A stretch of DNA of 64,000 bases from Methanolobus sp. ZRKC5 (GCF_038446525.1 NZ_CP151792.1:186001-250000), one strand, 5' to 3'. Shown: positions 1 through 10,492, numbered from the stretch's first letter. Translations and numbers: made by a program. Notes: generated from the letters alone by a model not told the origin.

Positions 1-221
1 TGAGATCTTAGTACACCTAATTTTGAATAGATGTAACCCACCATTGATGCCACTGCACTGCGCGAAATATCATACTTTTGAGTGATATTTGCGTGTAATT
101 CATCAACAGTTGTCTTTTTTGCATTTAAGAACAGCGATAATATATGACTACGGAGTCCATTACAATCGAGTTCGATGAACTTTTGTAATCTTCGTTTTAT
201 TTTTGCGCGAATTGAGTCCAT
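1..221 (-). CDS. DUF2551 family protein, cut by the left window edge
   Basis: The 73 visible N-terminal codons begin MDSIRAKIKRRLQKFIEL and contain YDISRSAVASMVGYIYSKLG, which I recognise as DUF2551, a small archaeal family with a winged-helix look. No biochemical role is known to me; DNA binding is inference from the fold-like pattern. The ATG at 221 follows a strong ribosome binding site (gaggtga) with good spacing, which fixes the start. The C-terminus lies outside the window. The gene is divergent from the next gene at 379, and the 157 bp between them must hold both promoters. Confidence 0.8.
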   Translation of the reverse strand, partial: MDSIRAKIKRRLQKFIELDCNGLRSHILSLFLNAKKTTVDELHANITQKYDISRSAVASMVGYIYSKLGVLRS

Positions 222-378
222 AACTTCACCTCACATATAGCACAATCTTTTATATGCATTTTAATCTATATATATGTTTCTAAATTTTTATAGCATGAAG
301 TTAATTAATAGGTCGAAAATAGAAAAAAGTCTAATATGATAAAAACATTCTCTTATATCTCAGTTTTTTGGTGACTAT

Positions 379-828
379 ATGGATATCAGGTACGACATTG
401 AAAAAAATGTAATGCAGGTTGACAGTATCAATCTGGAACCCCAAAGTCTTGACACGAATTTTATTGGAGTTTGCAGTCATTGTAATTCAAATGTAGTCAG
501 TATCAGTTATCATTCCTATGAAAATGGAATGATAGTGGCTGCAAAGTGTAATTTATGCAATAAACTATTTGCTATTGCATATGACAAAGACTGGACATGG
601 CAGGATGAGGAGTTAATATCTCAATTTTTTGATGTTGAAAATAGCAATAACCTAAAATTTCTTGATGACATTGACAATAAAAAGTTGAAGGCTGTTTTCA
701 CCCCTGCCGAAATAAATAGCATGTACGCAAAGGTTCGTGGTGAAAAATACGTTCGTCAATACCTTTACAGAGCTAGGAAAAAATATATGGATTTTGAAGA
801 TCTGTTTGGACTTCAAATTAATATTTAA
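379..828 (+). CDS. Hypothetical protein with a CxxC/CxxC zinc-ribbon-like pair
   Basis: This 149-residue protein has CSHC near residue 33 and CNLC near residue 60, a spacing that suits a zinc ribbon. A basic, helical C-terminal half follows (VRGEKYVRQYLYRARKKYMDF). The combination suggests a nucleic-acid-binding or regulatory protein, but I cannot name the family. The ATG at 379 has ggtgact just upstream. There is no signal peptide or membrane segment. It stands alone, followed by a long gene-free stretch. I am confident that it is a real gene and have no firm function for it. Confidence 0.7.
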   Translation: MDIRYDIEKNVMQVDSINLEPQSLDTNFIGVCSHCNSNVVSISYHSYENGMIVAAKCNLCNKLFAIAYDKDWTWQDEELISQFFDVENSNNLKFLDDIDNKKLKAVFTPAEINSMYAKVRGEKYVRQYLYRARKKYMDFEDLFGLQINI

Positions 829-1625
829 TCATAAATTTATGTGTTAGATAGTTGTGTGATGAACATAAACTCATCATATACTTATTCATAATATTTGCTT
901 AAGTATAACAATCTAAAACATTTGCAAATGATTACTGCTGACTGTAGTCAAAAAAGAAAGAAGATTTATTAAATTCTACTGTTTTTATAATTATACTCCC
1001 ACTTTGCATCTGTAGAGGTTTCGAATCAAGAATCCATCAAAACAACTGCTTAATTTATTTAAGTTACCGTTGTTAAAATATAGGCAGTTGCATGTTTTTT
1101 GTTGCACCTTAGATTTGGGACTAAGAAAAAACCGGATCAAAAATCCTAAAACGATACAACAAATTTAAATAGCAACATTTGCATACAATTAATAAATGAG
1201 GGAACAATATAGATTTGTGTTTCTTGAAACGGGCAATTAAATCAGTCCTATTATATAACTTATTTCATATTAGTACCACTTTGTACCCTCATTTAATACC
1301 ATTTCAGGGAACTAATTTCATTTAATGTTATCTTTTTTGAAAAGTTTCTATTGATTTATAAAATATGTATTGTAATAATAATCAATTAAATAATTCCTAT
1401 TTATAGAATAAGTACGTAAATAAATTTTAAATTTTATACGTATGTATAAATGCCAATGTCTTTAAATATAATGCATTCTAAATATACAGATGTGGTAGGT
1501 AAGGCATAAGGATTGGTATCATAAAGCACCAGTTTAAATGCTGGTGCATTCCTTTTTAAGATCTATGTTCTTTCTATTGTTTCGTTTTGTTTATGATTTA
1601 TACACTTAATAATAGTAAATCTATT
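829..1625. other. AT-rich intergenic DNA with one candidate small RNA
   Basis: No open frame with a ribosome binding site or recognisable protein was seen here. The only structured element is the TATA-like box and hairpin listed separately near 1461-1557. Confidence 0.5.
1493..1557 (+). ncRNA. Candidate small RNA ending in a hairpin with a T tract
   Basis: A TATA-like box (tttaaatata, 1461-1470) lies about 25 bp before a roughly 65-nt segment. That segment ends in a perfect 7-bp stem (gcaccag at 1526-1532, ctggtgc at 1541-1547) followed by attccttttt. This spacing suits an archaeal promoter, a short transcript and an intrinsic terminator. There is no coding potential. The call rests only on signal arrangement, and the 5' end is an estimate. 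Confidence 0.3.
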
Positions 1626-1819
1626 GTAACTATTCAGCCTGGCACGATTTGCCTATTGGTACTGATTTCATCGAAATAGAGATGTCTGCTCACTAACAAT
1701 CTAACAATCAAAAAAGCAATCAATAGCAACAATCAAAATAAATGATTCTAATGAAATTTACGTTTCAACTTTTTGTCAAGATTGTTATTGATAGCGTTTT
1801 TATCAGGCTGAATAGTTAC
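1626..1819 (-). mobile_element. 194-bp MITE, subfamily A, copy 1 (IS66-type ends)
   Basis: Both ends carry the 16-bp inverted repeat gtaactattcagcctg, and the element is exactly 194 bp. It is flanked by the 8-bp target duplication aatctatt. Orientation is reverse relative to the copy at 6193. It differs from the other A copies I compared by one base (gattcta in place of gatccta). It has no coding capacity. The insertion lies in intergenic DNA. Confidence 0.95.
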
Positions 1820-4246
1820 AATCTATTAAAATAATAAGCAATACACTGTAATTGAAAATATCAGTACGAATGTTTTTCTAGGAAAATATACGTTTATTTT
1901 TTAAACCAAATAATACACACATTATTCAAGTGACGCTATTCTTTTTTCCCGTTGATTTTTTCGAACACAAAACCATCATCTGATTAAATTGAAGAATATT
2001 TATCCGACTAAATATTCAATATTTTAGACATATTAGGCTACTATTTTTGTTTTATGCACGGACGTTTTAACCCAATGAGGATAATTTAGTTGTTGCATAT
2101 AAAAACATAATTAATTAGTTTATTAAATAAGGCGTTTTTATCCTAAAAAGGACAATTATTCTATTTGCATGACGGGCAATATTATGTGAATTAACCTAAT
2201 TGGGCTAGAATTCTAAAATAAATAATATTCGTGGTACATATTATAAAAATACCTATAAATGTATCAATAACAACTAAAATAATATGAATAAATTAGAAAT
2301 TGAGCTGTTTGTTGTAGCCTGTGCTATTACCACCCTTAATAATCTATTATTGGCCCGAGTTTTGACGTTCTTGCTCACAGGTGCAAGTATTACTTTCACA
2401 TCGACTCAAACACCCTGTACGGAATTACTGATCCTTGCCGGGTCTATAAGTGAAGGTTTAGGAAGATGAAGTCCGAGCACTGGAACCTTACCATTATGTT
2501 TTAGTCGATGAATCACTCAATTTCAAAACATGTCCCCGATTGAGGATATGGGAGTTACTCCTTTAATGTAGATAGTAATCAAACCATATCCATTAATATA
2601 ATAGTAGTTCATTAGTATGATCTATACTGTTTAAAAAACAGTACCACCCCCCAAACCCCACTCGAACATCGATAATTATTATCGGTGTTCTTTTCTATAA
2701 TCAATTCAGGTAACTTTTTTTAATCTCTCAACGGGTGTTTTAACCTGTGCAGATATTTTTTTTCTTTATTTATATAATTACATAATAATTTTGTTTTTGC
2801 AGTAAGGCTATTTTTGCCTAAGTAGGAAGTAGTAAGAATCGAGTAGGAAAAAGAGAAAATGATAACAGTTGCCCAAAATAAGCAAATGTAACTATAGTTA
2901 GTCACATTTTCTTTGGTTTTAGTATATTCTTTACTATATGATATCATGTAACAATATTTTGTTACGTTTAATTATTGGAGTGTTATAATAATAAAATATT
3001 ATTGACGCGTATTTATAAAAATACGCTTAATTAAAGTGTTGCTTTCGTATATGCACGAACAAAAACAGCACTTTTCTTGATTTTCCCGGTTTCCCAACAA
3101 GTCATATGAATTGTAATAAATACTATACCCATAATAACTAATAGTAATAGCAAATAATTTATTTGCACAGTTGTGTGTTTTCTGAGTGAATTAAATTAAG
3201 CTATATTTATATAATAGTTTTTAACATGTTTAGTGTATAGGTTAGACGTTGAAAAAACCAAACTAAAACTAACGTCAATAATATAAAAAGTGCTTGGGTT
3301 TTTGAGTACATTGTAATATTATTAGAAATGATTTAACGAAAACATCCTAAAAAAATATAATGGTATTTCCTGATCCCAAAGCTCGAAAACATAAAAACCA
3401 ATATTCTTATAGTCTATAAGAATCAACTATAGGACTTTTCAAAAATGGCAAAAAGGGTATGTTTTTCTAAAATCGTTCATTCCATAGTATATATGAATAC
3501 ACTAGTTCCAACCTTCACCATCACCATTATCTATACTAAAAGATTCAAGAAAATCATACCTGACATTGCTCCCACCTTATTCATATAGTCTTTGAAATTG
3601 CTATTTTCAGATTTATAACACCAAATTACCTAATAAAAAGTGATTAACTATAAGTCAGTGAGCAAAGCATAGTTTAACTAAAGATTTGTGAACAAAATAT
3701 ATTCAATGAAAAAAAGTGAGGTTGATTTGTCATGAAATACAACAGAACAAAAAAATTTATTACACTTGAAATATTATATAAATTAGACATTAACAAATAT
3801 GCTCTCTTTCTAATATTCAATGGAAGTTCTGATTTTTATTAACCTATTTTTATATATTAGTTACCAGTGCTGTTAGTGTACACCAAAGTGGCCAGTAAAT
3901 ATTATATAAATATAGTCTTATAAAAATTATACTTTGTTTATTTATCTTGTTAATTAACTAATAAATTCAAAGCAATATGCATTTTTTTAAACAGTTGGTC
4001 TTTTTTAATGCCCCACTTAAATATATATAACAAACCATTTGCTTTATAAATCACCAAAATTGCTTGAACTCACATTTTCGAATTTATTTTTAAAGTCTGA
4101 TTAAAGCATATACTTTACTATACATTAAGAACTCAATGATTATTTTTATAACAAAATATCCAACAAGCACTTAATCCTTGGATTACAACCTTCTAAACCT
4201 AAATATTATGACCTTATAGTTGAACCTTCCTATAACAGGTGAGCTA
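1820..4246. other. Long AT-rich region without a convincing gene
   Basis: About 2.4 kb with no frame that has both a plausible start and a recognisable protein. A stretch near 2330-2560 has a more coding-like composition but is broken by stops in every frame I read, so it may be a gene relic. Two hairpins are visible: a terminator-like one at 2664-2697, and gcgtattt/aaatacgc near 3006-3026. Confidence 0.5.
2664..2697 (+). terminator. Terminator-like hairpin in gene-free DNA
   Basis: gaacatcgataa pairs with ttatcggtgttc around a short AT loop (with one G-T pair) and is followed by ttttctat. No gene is seen directly upstream, so it may end a decayed gene or an unannotated RNA. Confidence 0.35.
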
Positions 4247-5368
4247 ATGAATAAAAACCGGTTTTTGATCTATTCAACAGTATTTCTCATCATGGCATTA
4301 TCTAACTCAGTTATTCCGGTATTGCCTGAAATATCTTCAAGCGGACAGACAAATTATAGTAGCCTTATAACAACATTATTATTTTCAGGCTACTTCATTG
4401 GAGCTTTGCTCACCATGATTCCTTTTGGATTGCTGGCGGATGCATATCAATATATAAGGTTTATTGTGCTTTCAATTGCACTCACTTTCTTTGCAGGATT
4501 GGTACTTACTTTTACTGAAAATATCTACCTGCTCATCGCTGGCCGACTTATCGAAGGCATCGCTTGCGGAGCATTTTTCCCTGCTGCATATGCAATACTT
4601 TTCGGCTTCCCAGAAAAGAATCGCTACATTGGAGAGTTCAATTTTCTGCTAAATGCCGGTCTTGCTGTAGGAGTATTATCATCAGGATTTTTAGCACAAT
4701 GGTCAATAAAGGGCGCAATAATCCTGTTCACCATCATGGCTGCACTAATATTATCTATTGGCCTACCTGCCTTATTCACAAAGAATGAGCCTAGCAAAAT
4801 AATAACAAAAAAGACTACCCCTGTGTCAAATGCCAAAAGGATAATCAATAAAACATTCGATCTAAAATTGTTGCGTACATGGGCCACCGCATTCCTGCTT
4901 TTTGGAATAACAGGAGTAATGCTTGCTTTCTATCCAGAATACAGCAAGGACACATTAAGTAAACCAGAACTTGGTATTGCCATCGCCATACTTTATGCAA
5001 GTTCCATGGCCACCAACATCATTGTCGGAAGAATGAACCTGGAGTATAAGAAAATGGTTTTCACAGGAGTTCTACTGGCAGCATCCGGCGTGATAATAGC
5101 CACAAAATTCCCATTTTTAGGTTTCGCACTACTGGGCATAGGTTCAGGAACAGGGATGATCGGATTGCCGATAGCCGTATCCCACATGCCTTTTGACAAA
5201 GGACTTGCCATGGGAATCTTCAATACATACACTTACGCAGGACTCGCATTCATGCCAATTATCGCAGGATTATTTGTTAATCTGGGTCATCAGGCAGTAT
5301 TTATCTTGAGTGCTTTTTTTATGGTTTTGTCACTTTTCCTGAAGGATGGAATGAAAAGTGAGGAGTGA
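4247..5368 (+). CDS. MFS-family transporter
   Basis: A 373-residue polytopic membrane protein with about 12 hydrophobic segments. The first is MNKNRFLIYSTVFLIMALSN. It has the MFS loop pattern PFGLLADAYQ after the second segment and GRLIEGIACGAFFPAAYAI around segment four. The family moves small solutes across the cytoplasmic membrane by proton or sodium coupling; the substrate cannot be read from sequence. I start it at ATG 4247 because aggtgag lies just upstream. A TTG nine codons earlier (4220) lacks such a site. It is monocistronic, with gene-free DNA before it and about 290 bp of empty sequence after. Confidence 0.85.
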   Translation: MNKNRFLIYSTVFLIMALSNSVIPVLPEISSSGQTNYSSLITTLLFSGYFIGALLTMIPFGLLADAYQYIRFIVLSIALTFFAGLVLTFTENIYLLIAGRLIEGIACGAFFPAAYAILFGFPEKNRYIGEFNFLLNAGLAVGVLSSGFLAQWSIKGAIILFTIMAALILSIGLPALFTKNEPSKIITKKTTPVSNAKRIINKTFDLKLLRTWATAFLLFGITGVMLAFYPEYSKDTLSKPELGIAIAILYASSMATNIIVGRMNLEYKKMVFTGVLLAASGVIIATKFPFLGFALLGIGSGTGMIGLPIAVSHMPFDKGLAMGIFNTYTYAGLAFMPIIAGLFVNLGHQAVFILSAFFMVLSLFLKDGMKSEE

Positions 5369-5662
5369 AATTTAAGGGATACTTTATGATTTGTGCCGTT
5401 TTTGATAGGCATGTGCATGATTTTTAGGGATACTAAACCTTCATGCAGTTCCCTGAAGAGCGTCTTTTTGCGAGGGCGTATTTGTCACCACAGCCAACTA
5501 TTCATGCTATTTCTATAAGTTAATGTTTGGTTCGCGGAGTGAAAGTAATGTGCTAAATCTATTTAAATAAAAGATAGAGCACTATTATATTGACAATAAT
5601 TAAATCAATTATTAAAGCAGGAATAAGAATTTCTGGGTCTTTTACTGCTGAAACTAATTCCT

Positions 5663-6458
5663 TCATGTGTTTATTATTGAATGTGATTTTTTTTTAATGA
5701 CTACATATACAATGACAATTATGTAAAAAATAATTATCAGTGCAATCTTTTCAATGTTTATGGGATAATTAAAATTAACAATAAAGCTCACAAACAGTAA
5801 AATTATAAAAAACTGGAAAGCAATAGACCATGTTTTTGTTTTGTTCACCTCCTCATAACCAATAAGGGCAAGTTGAATACCATACGTGAGTGTTATAGAT
5901 GCAAGCAGTACGACGCTAAACCAAATTAATGAATTATCGACTATAAGCATCTCATTTAAGATGAAAAATGAAAGAATCAGTAATGGAAATGAAAGCGACA
6001 TTATTCTGTGTGAAGGCCATAACATTTCCTGGTGTTTTACAAAAAAGTAACCTGATCGCGCAAACAATGCTGAAAGCAAAAAGATAAACAGGAATAATCC
6101 TACAAAAGACTTTGCAGCAGCTGTTGGGATATTATAGAATCCAGCAAAAATAAACCCACTTACAATAATAAGAGTTTCAATTAAATCTTTTCGTAACTAT
6201 TCAGCCTGATAAAAACGCTATCAATAACAATCTTGACAAAAAGTTGAAACGTAAATTTCATTAGGATCATTTATTTTGATTGTTGCTATTGATTGCTTTT
6301 TTGATTGTTAGATTGTTAGTGAGCAGACATCTCTATTTCGATGAAATCAGTACCAATAGGCAAATCGTGCCAGGCTGAATAGTTACATCTTTTCTTTCTT
6401 TTTCTTCCTCTTTCTTTTTTTCTTCTTTTTTAAGTTTATTTTGTGATAATTCTATCAT
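5663..6458 (-). pseudogene. Membrane protein gene split by a MITE
   Basis: Removing the MITE (6193-6386) and one copy of its 8-bp duplication (atcttttc) leaves exactly 594 bp. That is an intact frame of 197 codons plus stop, so the gene was whole until recently. The reconstructed protein begins MIELSQNKLKKEEKKKEEE, a charged, probably coiled N-terminus. Five or so hydrophobic segments follow (FIFAGFYNIPTAAAKSF, GLFLFIFLLSALFA and others), then a lysine-rich tail. I do not recognise the family. No clear ribosome binding site precedes the ATG at 6458. In its present form translation stops inside the element. An internal restart at ATG 6079 could yield a 138-residue fragment. Confidence 0.75.
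6193..6386 (+). mobile_element. 194-bp MITE, subfamily A, copy 2
   Basis: Perfect 16-bp terminal inverted repeats (gtaactattcagcctg and its complement) flanked by the 8-bp duplication atcttttc. It interrupts the membrane protein gene at 5663-6458 in its N-terminal part. It appears identical to the copies at 14808, 24103 and 52886. Confidence 0.95.
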
Positions 6459-6827
6459 TCTATAATATTGTTTTAGCAAAACCTTAAATCTTTCTATTTA
6501 TTTTTGAATGAGAATAATTTCAGACCTAGTAGAAGAATACACATATCTACCTTAAGAATAGAAATATTTTGTTTACTCGTGTTCTGAGATCAAGAGATCG
6601 TACGATTTTATTACAATATCATAGCATACTCTCTCTAAATAAAATCATGAAGATAGGTTAATTTGCATTGACTTTGTACATTATTTATGATAGATTAATC
6701 TCATAGTTTAGCATTTAGTACCTCTATACAAACCAATGTAAAAACTATTATATAAAAATAGTCAAATTTAATTACTTACTTCTTCATAAAATTAATTTTA
6801 ATCCATATAATTATTACCATTTTTAAC
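6459..6827. other. Intergenic, AT-rich
   Basis: No gene or repeat seen. It precedes the operator-like dyads of the phosphatase-like gene. Confidence 0.5.
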
Positions 6828-6847
6828 TGTAACTAAATAAGATTACA
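6828..6847. promoter_or_regulatory. Operator-like dyad 1 (tgtaa-N10-ttaca)
   Basis: The 20-bp word tgtaactaaataagattaca has inverted ends (tgtaa/ttaca). It recurs almost unchanged exactly 60 bp downstream. The pair lies upstream of the phosphatase/sulfatase-like gene. A regulator binding both sites on one DNA face is inference. Confidence 0.5.
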
Positions 6848-6887
6848 CCAACATATACAGTTAAGTGTGTGCTAGCTCGGACAGAAA

Positions 6888-6907
6888 TGTAACTAAATAT
6901 AATTACA
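6888..6907. promoter_or_regulatory. Operator-like dyad 2
   Basis: tgtaactaaatataattaca matches dyad 1 at 18 of 20 positions, and the start-to-start spacing of 60 bp is close to six helical turns. A TATA-like tttataaaaag follows near 6981, about 30 bp before the first possible start codon. Confidence 0.5.
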
Positions 6908-7017
6908 CACATCACCATCAAAAAATTAAAACAGTACAGAACAAAAGATTAGAAAGATACACCAAATTACATTTACATCATTTTATAAAAAGTAGATTCA
7001 AATAGAAACTTTATTAT

Positions 7018-8530
7018 GTGGAAAGTTTGTTCCATGAAGAGATGATACTTAGTAAAAACGGAATGAAGCCTAAGTGTTCTGATTACACTGGATACAGCAG
7101 GTACAGGCATAGAGCCTTTCGATTTTGTGCAATCTTTTTTTTGCTCTTGTTCCTGATTCCGACATGTAGTGCGAGCGAAATTGTGGAAATAAATCCTGTA
7201 AACACACCACATGGCGCTGTTATTCTTATTGTTGATGGACTCAGTTCCTGTTACGTTTATCCAGAGTATACGCCTCATGCGATTGATGGCAGTGAACTGG
7301 AAAAAGCTGAGCCTGAAAATATATTACAGATATTTGACCAAAGTTGCAGGGTACTGGATGTGACAGCCCCACAGACATTCACAGAAGGAGGGGACTCTGT
7401 TATTGCCACAGGATACTCAAAAGCTGACAGTGAACTTGTGGGCTCGTTTGGAACAACAATATACGATGTGGCGCATGAGAATGGATATCTCACTTTTCCC
7501 ATCATGGACAAAAGGAGATTCTTCAGGTATGCGCAGCAAGCAGAATGTGATAATCCATGATGCTAAGAATTCAATAAACAAACCGGAAATGCTCACAGAA
7601 ACAAATATGTTTTCCGGAACAGACAAAAGCATATCTCTTGACGTTGCAGGCCTGATGCAGGAACATTCTCTTGAATTACAGAAACAACTTGATCAGTATC
7701 CTGAAGGCTCACAGGAAAGATACAATATATATGATGTATGGGCTATTGAAACTGCTATTGACCTGATCGATACTATGGAAAATGAATATCCTGATCAATA
7801 CTACATCCTCACAATAAACGTAGGAGCTGTGGACTGTGCAGGTCATTACAAAAAGGATAGTGGATACATTGCAACTATAGAAGGTATAGACAATGCAACC
7901 ATGGATCTTTATGAGACATGCCAGGATAATGACATGGCCTTTATATTTACAGGCGACCATGGAATGAGTTTTTCAACAGCAGACTCTCGTGGAGGGCATC
8001 AATCTGATAAGTATTCCGTAATGACTGAATCACAGAAGGTACCGCTGGTAATTGCAGCAAAAGATGTTGATACCAGTGTGATAAAAGGCCAGTTTGGACA
8101 GGAAGATATCGCATCTACAATACTTGAAGTGCTAAACCTCCCCGGAAATCTGAGAGCTGCTGACGGTGCAGCAATTCCTATCAAAGATTATGTGAATTTG
8201 AAAGTCAACGTACCTGAAAAAGGAAAGCTCATCCTGATGAAAAATGATGCGATACTCTTTGAAAGCACCATCCAGGATACTATTTCATTGGTTGGACTGG
8301 AACAGGATACTGATTATATAGTCAAATATGCATCCACATCAGATTCAGAGGACGTAATGGAACAGGTCGTAAACACAGAATCCAGCATGATTGTGAATAT
8401 GTTCACCTCATCAAAACAATCCACAAACGATAGATCTTATAAAAACCCGCGCTATATTGTAGGAGGAACTCTTATTGGGGTTGTGAATCTTGCCGGACTT
8501 ATGATGATACGCAAGATCTTGAAAGAATAG
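7018..8530 (+). pseudogene. Alkaline phosphatase/sulfatase-superfamily protein, frameshifted
   Basis: Two overlapping frames (7018-7560 and 7403-8530) together encode one protein of about 500 residues. It has a hydrophobic export segment (FCAIFFLLLFLIPTCSA), the metal and nucleophile region LIVDGLSSCYV, the metal motif FTGDHGMS, then RGGHQSDKYS and a C-terminal membrane anchor (YIVGGTLIGVVNLAGLMMI). This fits an extracytoplasmic, membrane-anchored hydrolase of phosphate or sulfate esters; the substrate is unknown. One extra base in the A run near 7507 breaks the frame. Removing an A gives MDKGDSSGM, which joins both halves smoothly. Possible starts are GTG 7018, ATG 7042 and ATG 7063. The shift could be a real mutation, a sequencing error or, less likely, +1 frameshifting. 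Confidence 0.75.
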
Positions 8531-8643
8531 ATGAATCCGGAATAAACTAATAGACTGTTCACAAGTGTACCGATTGTTCAAGAACATTTGATACTGCATA
8601 AAGCTAAATAGCTTCAATTTATTAATTTTCCAGAGGATTATAG

Positions 8644-9492
8644 ATGATACCTGCTGACTTTCTTGTGGTTTTCTTTGGACTTGTGGCAGCTATATGTTGG
8701 GGTGCCGGAGATTTCAGTGGTGGATTTGCCTCCAAACGTGCAAATGTCTATAGTGTTGTTCTGATAACTCAATTGGTAGGAGTTTTTCTTCTTGCAGCTT
8801 CCGCTCATCTGATGGCAGAAGAAATGCCACCACTTGGCGGCATGATCTGGGGAGCTGTTGCCGGAGTTTTTATAAGCATCGGGCTTCTGGCACTTTACCG
8901 TGGTCTCTCGCAGGGACGGATGGGATTTGTGGCACCAATTTCCGCAGTAATAGCTGCTACCGTACCGGTAATTTACGGTTCATTCTATGAAGGATTGCCC
9001 GCTGTTCACCAAATGGTCGGTTTTGCTTTTGCATTTATAGCAGTCTGGCTCATTGCTGGTGGAGGAGACGAAAACAGCAAAATTAAGCGCACAGACCTTG
9101 TACTTCCATTGCTTGCCGGAATGGGATTCGGAATGTTTTTCATATCCATTGACAAGGTAAGCGATACGGCAGTACTCTGGCCCCTTACTGCTGCAAGAAT
9201 AGCAGCTGTGGTAACATTGATCATATTTATAGCATTAAGCAAACAGGTGTACCTCCCACCTAAAAATGTCCTCCCTGTAATTATCGTTGCAGGAATCTTT
9301 GACACCGGAGGAAACACCTTTTTTGCCCTGGCTTCCCAGGCCGGCCGGCTCGATATCGCTTCCATCCTCTCTTCCCTCTATCCTGCAGGTACAGTGTTAC
9401 TTGCATGGATAATACTGAAAGAAAAGTTGTCTTTAAAACAATGGATAGGAGTAGCTGTTGCCATGCTTGCAATAGTGTTCATTTCAGCCTGA
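8644..9492 (+). CDS. EamA/DMT-superfamily transporter
   Basis: 282 residues with about ten hydrophobic segments in two homologous halves, the usual size and layout of EamA permeases. N-terminal WGAGDFSGGFASKRAN and C-terminal ASILSSLYPAGTVLLAWIILKEKL are characteristic; the latter is the typical end of the second EamA repeat. These proteins carry metabolites across the cytoplasmic membrane, and the substrate is not predictable. Start ATG 8644 is preceded by agagga. It follows the phosphatase-like gene by about 110 bp on the same strand but probably has its own promoter. Confidence 0.87.
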   Translation: MIPADFLVVFFGLVAAICWGAGDFSGGFASKRANVYSVVLITQLVGVFLLAASAHLMAEEMPPLGGMIWGAVAGVFISIGLLALYRGLSQGRMGFVAPISAVIAATVPVIYGSFYEGLPAVHQMVGFAFAFIAVWLIAGGGDENSKIKRTDLVLPLLAGMGFGMFFISIDKVSDTAVLWPLTAARIAAVVTLIIFIALSKQVYLPPKNVLPVIIVAGIFDTGGNTFFALASQAGRLDIASILSSLYPAGTVLLAWIILKEKLSLKQWIGVAVAMLAIVFISA

Positions 9493-9789
9493 AAATATAT
9501 GGTATATGTTTTTATCCAAGATGATTGATTTTAAGAGAAAGTTCCATAAACAACTGCTCTCACTTTTCTCCAATTAGGAATATACAGGGAAATCCAATGC
9601 TGCTGCTTTTTCTGCATTAAAAGACAAAAATATTTCAATTTTCGTGTTTGGAAAAACAGGAAGCGATAGTCACTCACTTATTAATAATAAATTTTGATTC
9701 ACAATTGTTAAATATGTCAAAAATCATAGTATTGGTTGTTAAGGAACATTTAAATTGTCCAGAAACAGATATGGACACGGGGAAATTAT

Positions 9790-10011
9790 ATGACAGAAAC
9801 AAACATTGACGTTAGAGGACAAACATGTCCGGTTCCTCTTGTGGAATGTCGTAAAGCTCTCAAAAAAGCTGCTCCTGGCGATGAAGTCGTTATAGTGGGC
9901 ACCCACCCTGCTTCCAGAAAAGAAATCCCCATGGCGTGTGAGGCGATGGGACTTGAAATACTGGGAGTTGAAGAGAAAGACAACGAGTGGAAAATACGCA
10001 TCAAGCGTTAG
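9790..10011 (+). CDS. TusA/SirA-like sulfur carrier protein
   Basis: 73 residues with the TusA signature CPVPLVECRKAL near residues 14-25. Its first cysteine carries a persulfide in studied homologues. Full length for the family. It probably accepts sulfur and passes it to the partner proteins encoded just downstream. First gene of a four-gene same-strand cluster (TusA, DsrE-like, IscS-like, IscU-like) with gaps of 12, 49 and 9 bp. The ATG is preceded by a ggggaaattat spacer arrangement. Specific use in Fe-S cluster or thio-cofactor assembly is inference from the neighbours. Confidence 0.88.
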   Translation: MTETNIDVRGQTCPVPLVECRKALKKAAPGDEVVIVGTHPASRKEIPMACEAMGLEILGVEEKDNEWKIRIKR

Positions 10012-10023
10012 GGGGGGAATTAT

Positions 10024-10443
10024 ATGGCTGAAAAGGCCGTAATAATAGTTCACAGTGGGGATATTGATAAAATATACAGTGCCATGATAATTGCAAACGG
10101 CGCACTGTCAATGGGCATGGATGCTTCTCTTTTCTTTACATTCTGGGGTCTGGAGCGTCTGAAGAAGGACGGACTGGATAAAGGTCCTCTATCCAAGATG
10201 AATTTCCTTGGGCTTGGAAAATGGATGATCAAAAGCAGGATGAAAAAAGCCAATGTGGTTTCGCTTGAAAGAATGATGACAGATTTCAAGGAACTTGGTG
10301 GAAAGATCATTGCCTGTGAGATGACCATGGAAATCATGGGAATCGCACCTGAACAACTAAACCGGGAATGGATAGACGAATATGGCGCGGTAGGCACCTA
10401 CATAATGGAAGCAAAAGACGCTAAGATAACACTTTTCATATGA
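10024..10443 (+). CDS. DsrE/DsrF-family sulfur-relay protein
   Basis: 139 residues beginning EKAVIIVHSGDIDKIYSAMI, with the Rossmann-like DsrE pattern. FFTFWGLERLKK matches the DsrE2-type subfamily. A candidate carrier cysteine lies in GKIIACEMTMEIMGI near residue 99. DsrE-type proteins bind sulfur as cysteine persulfide and exchange it with TusA, encoded 12 bp upstream. A ribosome binding site (agggggggaa) overlaps the end of tusA, suggesting coupled translation. Cytoplasmic; no signal or membrane segment. Confidence 0.85.
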   Translation: MAEKAVIIVHSGDIDKIYSAMIIANGALSMGMDASLFFTFWGLERLKKDGLDKGPLSKMNFLGLGKWMIKSRMKKANVVSLERMMTDFKELGGKIIACEMTMEIMGIAPEQLNREWIDEYGAVGTYIMEAKDAKITLFI

Positions 10444-10492
10444 ATTATCAATTACATTTTTAAAAGTAAGAATAATTTCAGAGGAGAAATAG

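Noticed and set aside
2284-2469. 61-codon ORF in the gene-free region
   Set aside because: No ribosome binding site, no recognisable protein, and neighbouring frames look like decayed sequence.
2720-2947. 75-codon minus-strand ORF
   Set aside because: AT-driven composition with no family match or ribosome binding site.
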